Source: an uncultured Bacilli bacterium
Lineage (GTDB): Bacteria; Bacillota_I; Bacilli_A; RF39; UBA660
Direction: 5' to 3'
DNA: 64,000 nucleotides
NCBI GenBank assembly: GCA_934119955.1
Contig: CAKOSZ010000004.1
Location: 62,001-126,000, forward strand
In this document: piece by piece, positions 8,209 to 16,882 of the stretch
Numbering within the stretch: the first letter of the stretch is position 1
Layout: every line of letters begins with the position of its first letter
The notes under the pieces: model-generated
Database searches by the model: none
What the model saw: only the letters and a program-made list of their open reading frames with translations
What the model was told of the DNA's origin: nothing
Program-made: the position numbers and the translations under genes

Positions 8209-11200
8209 ATGAAAAATGAAAAAAATGAAAATAAACCTTATAATATAGGTCTTGATATTGGAACAACATCAGTAGGATGGGCTGTTGTCGATGATAATTT
8301 TAATATTATTAAAAAAGGAAATAAAAGAACTCCTTTATGGGGAGTAAGGTTATTTGATGAAGCCCAAACAGCCCAAGTAACAAGAGGCTTTCGTTCAAAT
8401 AAAAGAAGATACAAAAGAAGACGCGAAAGAATAAAACTACTTCAAGAAATATTTAAACCAGAAATAGATAAGGTTGACAAGGATTTTTTTAATAAACTAA
8501 ATACTAGTAATATAAGTAATAAAGATAAAAATAATAAAAAATATAATCTAACAGACTTTGATAAAAAAGAAATATTTAGTAATTTAATAAGAGAAAAAAT
8601 AGTAGATACAAATGGTAAACTTACTTGTCTTGATAATAAATACCCAACTATTTATCATTTAAGAAAAGACTTAATGGAAACTGATGAAAAGAAAGACATT
8701 AGACTTATTTATTTAGCAATGCATCATATGATTAAATATCGCGGAAATTTCAATTATAATATTGATAATTTTGATATTAATAATCTTGATATAATTGGAA
8801 AATTAATTGAAGTATTAGAAAGTTTTTTGAATTTAGAAACTGATATTATTATGTACCAAGAAGATCCAAATAGAGAAGAGTTAAATACATTTGCTGATAT
8901 TTTGAATGAAAAAAGTAAAAAAGATAGACAAAAATTATATGAAAAATATTTCTATAACTACTTTAATAAAAACGTAAGTAAGGAATTTGCAAATAGTTTA
9001 GTAGGTTATAAATTTAATTTAGCAACTCTTTTTGGAGTAGAATTAGATAAGGAAGTAAAAATAGAATTTGATAGTTCAACTTTTGATGAAAAAATAAATG
9101 AAGTTGAAGGAATAGATGATTTAATCGAACCAATTTATTTACTTAAAGAATTATATGATATGTTATCTTTAAAAGAAATATTTAAAGATGAAAAAAGTTG
9201 TAGCATTTCAAGATTAATGGTTAGATACTATGATACACATAAAAATGATTTACATGAATTAAAAGAGTTGTTAAGACCATATAGAAGTTATTTTAAAAAA
9301 ATATTTAAAACAAAACCTAAGATAGAAAATATTAAAGATGCTTGTTTATATGATAGATATATAAATAACAATATTTCTTATGATGAGTTTACTAAGGAAA
9401 TTACAAATATTTTAGATGTAATTAAAAACAACGAAAATAATAATATAATAGATGATATAAAGGAAAAAATATCATTTGGTAATTATATTCCAAGAATAAC
9501 TGATACAGGAAATGGTAAATATCCTTATCAAATAAATGAAAAAGAATTAGAACTTATTATTAATAAGCAAGGAAAATATTATGATTTTTTAACTCATAAA
9601 TTAGACGATGATACCTATAAAATAATAAAATTATTAACATTTAGAATACCATATTATGTTGGTCCTCTTGCAAGTAGTAATGATAGTAGATTTGCTTGGA
9701 TGGTAAGAAATGATAATAAAAATGAAAAAATAACCCCCTTTAACTTTAATGAAATAGTAAATATTCATGAATCTGCTAAAAACTTTATTTATAGAATGCT
9801 TGGTCATTGTACTTATTTATTAGATGAATTTCAAATACCTGCTAATTCAATTTTATATTCTAAATTTAAAGTATTAAATGAATTAAAACAAATTAAAATA
9901 AATGATAAAAGATTAGACCTAAATTTTCAACACAAAATATATGAAGAATTATTTTTAAAAGACAAAAGAACAATTACAGATACCATATTTAAAAATTATT
10001 TAAGAACTTGTGATGAACTATCTATGTATATAACTTATGATGCAACTAATATTGATGTAAGAGGTTATTCAGCAGATAACAAATTTGCTAATAATATGAA
10101 ACCTTATTTAGACTTTTTTGGTAAAAATGGAATATTAACAGATACCAATTTAAAAGAAGAAGATGCTGAAAAAATAATTGAACTTTTAACTGTTTTTGAA
10201 GATAAAAATATTGTAAAAGAAGAATTAAATATTTTATATCCTACTTTAAAAGATAAATTTACTAGAATTTTAAGTTTAAATTATAAAGGTTGGAGTGGTT
10301 TATCTAGAAAACTTATAGAAACGCCTTATTATATTGATCCTGAAACTACTATTAAAAAATCTATTATGGATTTAATGTGGGAGACAACTGATAATTTCAT
10401 GCAAATTATAAATGATAAAAAATATAATTTTCAAGAAATGATTAAAACAGAAAATAAACAAGAAGAAAAGAAGCTTGATTATAGTTTAGTTGAAGATTTA
10501 GCAACTTCTCCTGCTGTTAAAAGAGGAATATATCAATCACTTAAAATAGTAGATGAAATAGTAAATTATATGGGTTATAATCCAAATTATGTTTCAATTG
10601 AAATGTCTAGAAGTAATGAAAAGAAACAAAGAAGTAAAGATAGAAGAAAACAATTATTAAAATTATATGATGATAACAAGAAAAGTATTAATAATTATAG
10701 TATACTAAAAGAAGAACTTTCTAAAAGAGAAAAAATAGATACAGAAAAATTATTATTATATTTTAGACAAGAAGGAAAAAGTTTGTATTCAATGACTCCT
10801 CTTGATATTAAACATTTAGAACAATATGATGTTGATCACATCTTACCTCAAACTTTGATAAAAGATGATTCAATAGATAACAAAGCCTTAGTTTTACAAG
10901 AAGAAAATCGAGCAAAAAGTGCTAATTTAGTTGTACCAAAAACATATCGTGATAAATGTGCTTCTTGGTGGAAACATTTAAAAGATATAAATTTAATTTC
11001 TAACAAAAAATATAATAATTTAATTAGATCAGGTTTTAATAATAAAGATATAGAAGGATTTATTAATAGACAATTAGTAGAAACTAGACAAATAACTAAA
11101 CATGTTGCTAATATTATTAGTAATTTATATGATGATACCAAAATAATTTACTTAAAAGCCAATGTTTCACATGGTTATAGAGAAAGATTTAAATTATATA

Positions 11201-12390
11201 AATATAGAGATTTAAATGACTACCATCATGCTCATGATGCATACCTTGCAGTAACACTTGGCTTATATCAAGAAAAATATTTAAAAAATAAAATTGATAA
11301 AATTGAACTTAAAAATTTAATCGAAAAATTATTAGAAGAAAAAAGATATAAAGAATTAAGATACGGTTATGTTGTAAATAGCATTGATCAAGATTTTATG
11401 TTAGATGATAAAATAACAGGAGAAGTATTTAATATAGAAGACTTTACTAATACAATAGAAAATACTTTATATAGAAATGATATATTAATAAGCAAAAAAA
11501 CCGAGATAAAAACGGGAAAATTTTATAATCAAACTTTATATAAAAGAAATTCAGCCCATGCTAAAATAATGATAAAACAAAATAAAACAACTGATATATA
11601 TGGTGGATATACTAGTTATGAATATTCATATGTAACATTAGTAAAATATTTAAAAAAAGATAAAGAAATAAAAAAATTAATTAATATACCAGTTGTTTTA
11701 ACTAAACAGAAAAGTAGTAAGGACATAATTAATAATTACATAAAAGATGAACTAAAATGTGATAATTATGAAATTCTAATTGAGAAAATACCTATTAATA
11801 CAGAAATAATATATTCAAATCAAAACACTAATTTAGTTGGAAGTGCAGAAGTAAGCAATAATGTTCAATTCAAATTGAAAAAAACTGAACAAATTAAATA
11901 TAAAAACTTATTAAATTTTATTTTTAATTCGCATTATCCAGTATTTACAAAAGAAAAAGATAAATATTTATATGATAATATAGAATTTGACAGTTACGAT
12001 TTATTTAAAGAATATATTTTAAAAGAATTTAACAATCAAATAAACAACTTTTATGATTTAATTTTGAATATTATGGAAAAAAATTATCCTTTATATGAAA
12101 GTGAATTAGAAAGATTAAAAGAAGTAAAATTTTCCGGTGAATTTAATAACCTTCAATTAATAATTTTAGATAAAAAAAGTCAAAACAAGGACAATGAAAT
12201 TACAAAAGTAGAGGTTATCAAAGAAATACTTAAAATGTTAAAATGTAATTCAGTAAATGCAAATTTATCAAAATTAAATAAAACAGTTAAATTTACCAGT
12301 AGTGTAGGAAGAATTAGAAAGGTAATAACTAATGCCACTCTTGTTTATAAATCACCAACTGGTTTAAAAGAGAAAAAATATGAGTTTTAG
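8209..12390 (+). CDS. cas9: CRISPR-associated endonuclease Cas9 (type II-A)
   Basis: RNA-guided DNA nuclease of 1393 residues, normal for type II-A. Visible parts: RuvC-I GLDIGTTSVGWAV with Asp16; an Arg-rich bridge helix (about 59-85); RuvC-II SIEMSRSN with Glu798; an HNH domain YDVDHILPQ with His877 followed by DDSIDNK; RuvC-III YHHAHDAY with His1007 and Asp1010; and a C-terminal PAM-interacting region ending in ATLVYKSPTGL. All catalytic residues are present, so it should be active. A GRIRK segment (Arg1368, Arg1370) sits near where S. pyogenes Cas9 has its PAM-reading RKR, but the spacing differs. The start has SD AGGAGG. cas1 overlaps its end by 11 nt. Confidence 0.98.
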   Translation: MKNEKNENKPYNIGLDIGTTSVGWAVVDDNFNIIKKGNKRTPLWGVRLFDEAQTAQVTRGFRSNKRRYKRRRERIKLLQEIFKPEIDKVDKDFFNKLNTSNISNKDKNNKKYNLTDFDKKEIFSNLIREKIVDTNGKLTCLDNKYPTIYHLRKDLMETDEKKDIRLIYLAMHHMIKYRGNFNYNIDNFDINNLDIIGKLIEVLESFLNLETDIIMYQEDPNREELNTFADILNEKSKKDRQKLYEKYFYNYFNKNVSKEFANSLVGYKFNLATLFGVELDKEVKIEFDSSTFDEKINEVEGIDDLIEPIYLLKELYDMLSLKEIFKDEKSCSISRLMVRYYDTHKNDLHELKELLRPYRSYFKKIFKTKPKIENIKDACLYDRYINNNISYDEFTKEITNILDVIKNNENNNIIDDIKEKISFGNYIPRITDTGNGKYPYQINEKELELIINKQGKYYDFLTHKLDDDTYKIIKLLTFRIPYYVGPLASSNDSRFAWMVRNDNKNEKITPFNFNEIVNIHESAKNFIYRMLGHCTYLLDEFQIPANSILYSKFKVLNELKQIKINDKRLDLNFQHKIYEELFLKDKRTITDTIFKNYLRTCDELSMYITYDATNIDVRGYSADNKFANNMKPYLDFFGKNGILTDTNLKEEDAEKIIELLTVFEDKNIVKEELNILYPTLKDKFTRILSLNYKGWSGLSRKLIETPYYIDPETTIKKSIMDLMWETTDNFMQIINDKKYNFQEMIKTENKQEEKKLDYSLVEDLATSPAVKRGIYQSLKIVDEIVNYMGYNPNYVSIEMSRSNEKKQRSKDRRKQLLKLYDDNKKSINNYSILKEELSKREKIDTEKLLLYFRQEGKSLYSMTPLDIKHLEQYDVDHILPQTLIKDDSIDNKALVLQEENRAKSANLVVPKTYRDKCASWWKHLKDINLISNKKYNNLIRSGFNNKDIEGFINRQLVETRQITKHVANIISNLYDDTKIIYLKANVSHGYRERFKLYKYRDLNDYHHAHDAYLAVTLGLYQEKYLKNKIDKIELKNLIEKLLEEKRYKELRYGYVVNSIDQDFMLDDKITGEVFNIEDFTNTIENTLYRNDILISKKTEIKTGKFYNQTLYKRNSAHAKIMIKQNKTTDIYGGYTSYEYSYVTLVKYLKKDKEIKKLINIPVVLTKQKSSKDIINNYIKDELKCDNYEILIEKIPINTEIIYSNQNTNLVGSAEVSNNVQFKLKKTEQIKYKNLLNFIFNSHYPVFTKEKDKYLYDNIEFDSYDLFKEYILKEFNNQINNFYDLILNIMEKNYPLYESELERLKEVKFSGEFNNLQLIILDKKSQNKDNEITKVEVIKEILKMLKCNSVNANLSKLNKTVKFTSSVGRIRKVITNATLVYKSPTGLKEKKYEF

Positions 12391-13249
12391 AACAGTTGTA
12401 ATTACTAAGCAAGCTAAAATTAGTTACAAAAACAGATTTTTAGTAGTAAAACAAGATATAGATGAAAAATATATTCATTTAAGTGAAATAGATACAATTA
12501 TAGTAGATTCTATTTCTGTATCTATTTCTTCTTACTTACTAAAAGAACTTGCTGATAATAAAATAAATATAATATTTTGTGATGATAAGCATAATCCTTA
12601 CGGAGAATTACAACCGTTTTATTCAAGGCATAATTCAAGTAAAAAGATATTAGAACAAGTAAAATGGACTAATAAAGAAAAAGACTTAGTTTGGCAAGCA
12701 ATTGTTAAAAATAAAATATTAAATCAAGCCTTGTTATTAAAGAAAATCAAAAGTAAACAACATGATTTAATTACAAGTTATATAAAAGAAGTTGCAATAG
12801 GTGATAAAACCAATAGAGAAGGACATGCTGCCAAAGTATATTTTAATTCGCTTTTTGGCAAGAATTTTGTAAGAGGTAATAATGATAAAATCAATGATTC
12901 TTTAAATTATGGCTATGCTATTCTTTTATCAACTGTTAGTAAAGAAATAGTAAACAATGGTTATTTAACCCAACTTGGAATACATCATAAAAATGAATTT
13001 AATCCTTATAATTTAGCCTGTGATTTAATGGAACCTTTTAGAATTATAATAGATAGTTTTGTTTATTATAATAAAGATAAGGAATTAGATCCTAGTTTTA
13101 AATTAGATATAATAAACATTTTTAATAATGCTTATACTTTTAATAATAAAAAGTATACTTTAAAAGATATTATGGGATTATATGTTAAAAACACTCTTGA
13201 TATCTTTAACAATAATAAAGAATATAAGGATTTTGTATATGAGGGATAG
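12380..13249 (+). CDS. cas1: CRISPR adaptation integrase Cas1
   Basis: Integrase subunit that inserts new spacers together with Cas2. The 289-residue type II-A Cas1 has metal ligands Glu147 (REGHAA), His203 (LGIHHKN) and Glu218 (DLMEPFR), all present. It starts inside the end of cas9 (11-nt overlap) and ends inside cas2 (11-nt overlap), so the operon is translationally coupled. Confidence 0.97.
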   Translation: MSFRTVVITKQAKISYKNRFLVVKQDIDEKYIHLSEIDTIIVDSISVSISSYLLKELADNKINIIFCDDKHNPYGELQPFYSRHNSSKKILEQVKWTNKEKDLVWQAIVKNKILNQALLLKKIKSKQHDLITSYIKEVAIGDKTNREGHAAKVYFNSLFGKNFVRGNNDKINDSLNYGYAILLSTVSKEIVNNGYLTQLGIHHKNEFNPYNLACDLMEPFRIIIDSFVYYNKDKELDPSFKLDIINIFNNAYTFNNKKYTLKDIMGLYVKNTLDIFNNNKEYKDFVYEG

Positions 13250-13559
13250 AGTAGTGCGAGCAATAGTATTTTTTGATTTACCAAATGTTTATTTAAAAGA
13301 TAGAAAAAATTACATAATATTTAGAAAATATTTATTAAATGAAGGATTTTTAATGATGCAAGAATCTGTATATTCAAAAATTGTTTTAAATACCGAGCAA
13401 GCTAAATTATTAATCGAAAGAATAAGAAAAAAAGCCCCTAAAAAAGGAATAATTCAAGTTTTAACAATAACTGAAAAACAATATTCAAAAATAGAATTTA
13501 TAAGTGGAGAAGTAAATACCAAAATAATTAATAATGAAGATAGGTTGGTTATATTATGA
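13239..13559 (+). CDS. cas2: CRISPR adaptation protein Cas2
   Basis: The 106-residue protein begins MRDRVVRAIVFFDLP, with the conserved Asp after the first beta strand, and has the ferredoxin-like pattern of Cas2. It is the structural partner of Cas1 in spacer integration. An in-frame ATG at 13182 would add 19 unconserved residues lying fully inside cas1. ATG 13239 has AAGGA upstream and reproduces the 11-nt overlap seen at cas9/cas1. It ends in TGA and overlaps csn2 by four bases (ATGA). Confidence 0.95.
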   Translation: MRDRVVRAIVFFDLPNVYLKDRKNYIIFRKYLLNEGFLMMQESVYSKIVLNTEQAKLLIERIRKKAPKKGIIQVLTITEKQYSKIEFISGEVNTKIINNEDRLVIL

Positions 13560-14233
13560 ATTTAAAAATTAATTACTTTGATAATAATATCAAAATAGAA
13601 AATGATTATATTCAAGTTATAGAAATAGAAAATAAAAAAACTTTTTATCGTTTAGTAAGCGATTTATATAAAATTAAAAATGATGAAAAGTTAGATGAAG
13701 TGTTCTTCTATGATGATAATAATCAAGAAATTAATATGTATAACAAAGTAGATTTATATGTTAATTTCTTTGATATTGATCTTAATTCAAAAAAGAATTT
13801 AAATGCTTTAAATAAAAATATAATAAATTCTTTAACTGATAATGTAAAAGAAGAAATATTGAATAATTTTAAAAAATTATCAAGGTCATTTACTAAAATA
13901 TTAAGTGATATAGATTTACCACTTAGTTTAAATGATAATATAACGGTTGATGATATAATTAAATTATTGAAAATATCTATTAATAAAACAGATGATTTAT
14001 TAAATAATCTATTACTTTTAATTGATTTAGAAAAAGTTTTAAAAATAAATGAAGTATTATTTTTTATAAATTTAAAACAATATTTATCACAAGAAGAATT
14101 AATAGAATTTTATAAATATGCTATTTATAATGAAATAAAAATAGTTTTAGTTGATAGTCAAAGCTATGGAGTTAAATTAGATTATGAAAAAAAATTAATT
14201 ATAGATGCAAATTTAGATGAATTCGTGTTATAA
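13556..14233 (+). CDS. csn2: Type II-A adaptation protein Csn2
   Basis: The 225-residue Asn/Asp/Lys-rich protein lies in the diagnostic fourth position of type II-A operons. Csn2 forms a tetrameric ring that slides on DNA ends and assists Cas1-Cas2. The beginning (LKINYFDNNIKIENDYIQVI) and the late ILVDLEKVLKI-like and LVDSQSYGV segments resemble the short Csn2 family. Overall similarity is low, as usual for Csn2, so the call leans on position and size. Confidence 0.85.
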   Translation: MNLKINYFDNNIKIENDYIQVIEIENKKTFYRLVSDLYKIKNDEKLDEVFFYDDNNQEINMYNKVDLYVNFFDIDLNSKKNLNALNKNIINSLTDNVKEEILNNFKKLSRSFTKILSDIDLPLSLNDNITVDDIIKLLKISINKTDDLLNNLLLLIDLEKVLKINEVLFFINLKQYLSQEELIEFYKYAIYNEIKIVLVDSQSYGVKLDYEKKLIIDANLDEFVL

Positions 14234-14325
14234 TAATTATATAAATGTTATAGAAATTTTACAAAAATTACCATTTAAAATAATTGATTTTCTATGCATC
14301 AATTTATAGGACTAAAATATTTGAG
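14234..14325 (+). promoter_or_regulatory. CRISPR leader with type II-A anchoring sequence
   Basis: AT-rich leader between csn2 and the first repeat. Its last seven bases are ATTTGAG (14319-14325), the leader-anchoring sequence known in one group of type II-A loci (for example S. thermophilus CRISPR1) that directs Cas1-Cas2 to the first repeat. A weak TTGATT followed by TATAGG might drive pre-crRNA, but I am not confident of the promoter. Confidence 0.75.
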
Positions 14326-15600
14326 GTTTTAGTTCTATGACGTTTTAAATGGTATTAAAACAAGTTCTGCTTTTGCATCATTTAATTGAGTGTTTTAGTT
14401 CTATGACGTTTTAAATGGTATTAAAACAAATGTAGGTAGCAATTATTCTTATATAACGTTTTAGTTCTATGACGTTTTAAATGGTATTAAAACTATTATT
14501 GCAAATGGTATATCTGCTATTTCGTTTTAGTTCTATGACGTTTTAAATGGTATTAAAACTAACTAATCTCCCTATTATCATAAATTGATGTTTTAGTTCT
14601 ATGACGTTTTAAATGGTATTAAAACTATATAAATCATATAATTGTTTAACTAATTGTTTTAGTTCTATGACGTTTTAAATGGTATTAAAACGGGTGCTTG
14701 TTTAGATAATGATTTACAAGTGTTTTAGTTCTATGACGTTTTAAATGGTATTAAAACCCTTTTTTCCTTTCTATTTCCATTTACCTAGTTTTAGTTCTAT
14801 GACGTTTTAAATGGTATTAAAACTGAAATTGATTTCTCATGGTTATTATTTATGTTTTAGTTCTATGACGTTTTAAATGGTATTAAAACTTTGTAGTTTT
14901 TACACTAGCATAAGTATTAGTTTTAGTTCTATGACGTTTTAAATGGTATTAAAACAATACTATCAATACTTGTTCTAATAGGAACGTTTTAGTTCTATGA
15001 CGTTTTAAATGGTATTAAAACTGAGTATTTTAATATTCAACCTGAAAGTATGTTTTAGTTCTATGACGTTTTAAATGGTATTAAAACTAATCGTAGAGAA
15101 GATACTATATTAGAACAGTTTTAGTTCTATGACGTTTTAAATGGTATTAAAACTTTTGTTGGTGGATGCAACGTATCACTATGGTTTTAGTTCTATGACG
15201 TTTTAAATGGTATTAAAACTATCATTTAGATTATGAAGCTCAATATCAAGTTTTAGTTCTATGACGTTTTAAATGGTATTAAAACTCATAACCATCTACA
15301 ATGCTATAAAATTTAGTTTTAGTTCTATGACATTTTAAATGGTATTAAAACTGTTCTTTTTTACCATTTTTAGTTCTATGACATTTTAAACGGTATTAAA
15401 ACATTTAAACCCAACTTAGCACCCAGTTTAAAGTTTTAGTTCTATGATATTTTAAATGGTATTAAAACGGTAAACACAGTTATCCCATACATCTTGAAGT
15501 TTTAGTTCTATGACATTTTGAATGGTATTAAAACAATTCTAACAAAATTAAGACAAAAGGTAATGTTTTAGTTCTATGATTTTTATATGAATTTATAATT
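14326..15600 (+). CRISPR. CRISPR array, 20 repeats and 19 spacers
   Basis: The 36-bp repeat begins GTTTTAGTTCTATGAC and ends AATGGTATTAAAAC, with a 66-bp period and 30-bp spacers. Repeats 1-15 (starts 14326, 14392 ... 15250) are identical. Repeat 16 (15316) has one change, 17 (15367) three, 18 (15433) two and 19 (15499) two. The last (15565) keeps only its first 15 bases. Spacer 16 is only 15 bp (15352-15366). Decay at the far end places the leader at the csn2 side and transcription on the plus strand, as the tracrRNA pairing requires. No spacer obviously matches this window. Confidence 0.98.
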
Positions 15601-16227
15601 AAAAGAGAAGGGGAGAGATGTATTTTCACTATATAGCTTTTCATTTTCATTAGATTAATAAATAAAGAAATAGTTTGCATATGTTAAAGTTAATAACGAA
15701 GTTGAAGGACAAAATTATATTTATAAACAGAAAAAATTATAAATATAAAAGTTAAAAAAGTAAAAATAGAATATTTATCATTTAAATAGAACTTAACATA
15801 ATATATATTATACGAAGTTGAATATTGTATAAAATTAAAAGATATAAACTTTAATTTGTTATTAATTTATATGCTATTTGGCAATATTATTTATAGTTTA
15901 GTTATATATATCTTGATTTTCTAATTCATCCATATATAATTATTCATGTTATTATTTTAAATATTTTTTTAATATATTATTTTTAAATTGAATATATGTT
16001 TGTTTTAATTTATTTAGATGAATAAATATTCATTAATTACTTTCTCGATTTGTTCTAGACAATTATAATTTAAATCTAGATGTATATTTTATCCATCTTT
16101 TATATGCTCGATTCGTTTCAGAGCATTTAATTTTTATTGTTAACTTCCCCTCTTGATAATTAAAAATTGATAGGGGACTTATAGTATAAAATTTATCTAA
16201 TTACACATAATAATTTTGGGTGAGAAA
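15601..16227. other. AT-rich noncoding stretch after the CRISPR array
   Basis: No convincing gene on either strand. It contains an imperfect direct repeat (CTCGATT-T/C-GTT at 16044 and 16107, 63 bp apart), a small hairpin TGCTC/GAGCA (16105-16125), and a TCCCC...GGGGA inverted pair around 16147-16177 just before the next gene. It may be decayed array or former accessory DNA; I cannot tell. Confidence 0.5.
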
Positions 16228-16398
16228 ATGAAAAAAAATCAAAAAATTAAATGTAATGTTACTAATTGTAAATACAATAACACTAAAAACTGTGAATGCA
16301 ATCTTGATGAAATAAAAGTTAGTTGTGATTGTGAAGCATGCGATTGTGAACATAAATCTTCAACTGTATGTAATAGTTTTGATGCTAAAAATGAATAA
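16228..16398 (+). CDS. DUF1540 Cys-rich small protein
   Basis: The 56-residue protein has eight or so Cys in the pattern CNVTNCKYNN, CNLDEIKVSCDC, CDCEHKS and VCNSFDA, which matches DUF1540, a small probable metal-binding domain common in spore-forming and gut Firmicutes. Function is unknown. The start is ATG 16228 with SD GGGTGAG. An upstream in-frame TTG at 16216 lies before that SD. Confidence 0.85.
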   Translation: MKKNQKIKCNVTNCKYNNTKNCECNLDEIKVSCDCEACDCEHKSSTVCNSFDAKNE

Positions 16399-16416
16399 TT
16401 TTACTTATTCATTTTT
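16387..16416. terminator. Bidirectional terminator between DUF1540 and Dps-like genes
   Basis: A 12-bp perfect stem AAAAATGAATAA (16387-16398) / TTATTCATTTTT (16405-16416) with a 6-nt loop serves both converging genes. It overlaps both stop codons or their edges. Confidence 0.85.
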
Positions 16417-16817
16417 AATAACCAAATACTTTTTTCTAAATATTTACTAAAATTTAATACAAAGTTAATACTATCAAGTTCATTATTTTTAAAGGCATAC
16501 TCTCCTACTTGTTTATTCATATTATTTATTAAAGTAAGATTACTTAACATAATATCACTTGCTTCATTTATATCATAATCTTTACTTGCTATTTCTTTTA
16601 TTGTTGAAATATTTTTAATTTCTACTAAATTCATAATAGGATATCCTCCTATTTTTTTTATTAATTCGGCCAGGTTTAAATAAGCAAGATTAAGACTTTT
16701 TATGTCTTCTCGCATATTATAAACTAAACCGTTACTCCCCTTCCCTTTTATATTAAAATATAAATTATAGAAATTATTTTTTAAAACAAATATGTTAGTT
16801 AAAAATTGATTTAACAT
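16401..16817 (-). CDS. Dps/ferritin-like protein lacking ferroxidase ligands
   Basis: The 138-residue protein follows Dps in layout: an N-terminal helix FLTNIFVLKNNFYNLYFNIKG where Dps has the HW-x-x-x-G segment, then LAELIKKIGGYP and a C-terminal FSKYLEKSIWLLK equivalent to the Dps end. By manual comparison with Listeria Dps, the iron ligands His31, His43 and Asp58 are replaced, and only the position of Glu62 keeps Glu. It may have lost iron oxidation. The ATG at 16817 has no SD nearby. A perfect GGAGGTG at 16852-16846 is 8 nt before an in-frame ATT at 16838, which would add IKFNYVD and could be the real start. Confidence 0.6.
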   Translation of the reverse strand: MLNQFLTNIFVLKNNFYNLYFNIKGKGSNGLVYNMREDIKSLNLAYLNLAELIKKIGGYPIMNLVEIKNISTIKEIASKDYDINEASDIMLSNLTLINNMNKQVGEYAFKNNELDSINFVLNFSKYLEKSIWLLKMNK

Positions 16818-16882
16818 ATCTACATAATTAAATTTAATAAAAAAGCACCTCCATATTTAATATATGCAAATGCCTAGTAATT

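Noticed and set aside
13182..13238. Earlier start for cas2
   Set aside because: The 19 extra residues lie inside cas1 in another frame and precede the conserved MRDRVV start. ATG 13239 has AAGGA upstream and matches the operon's 11-nt overlap habit.
14326..15600. Link between the 66-bp period of the CRISPR array and the 66-bp repeats of the LRR gene
   Set aside because: The sequences are unrelated. One period is 36+30 bp, the other is 22 codons. Coincidence.
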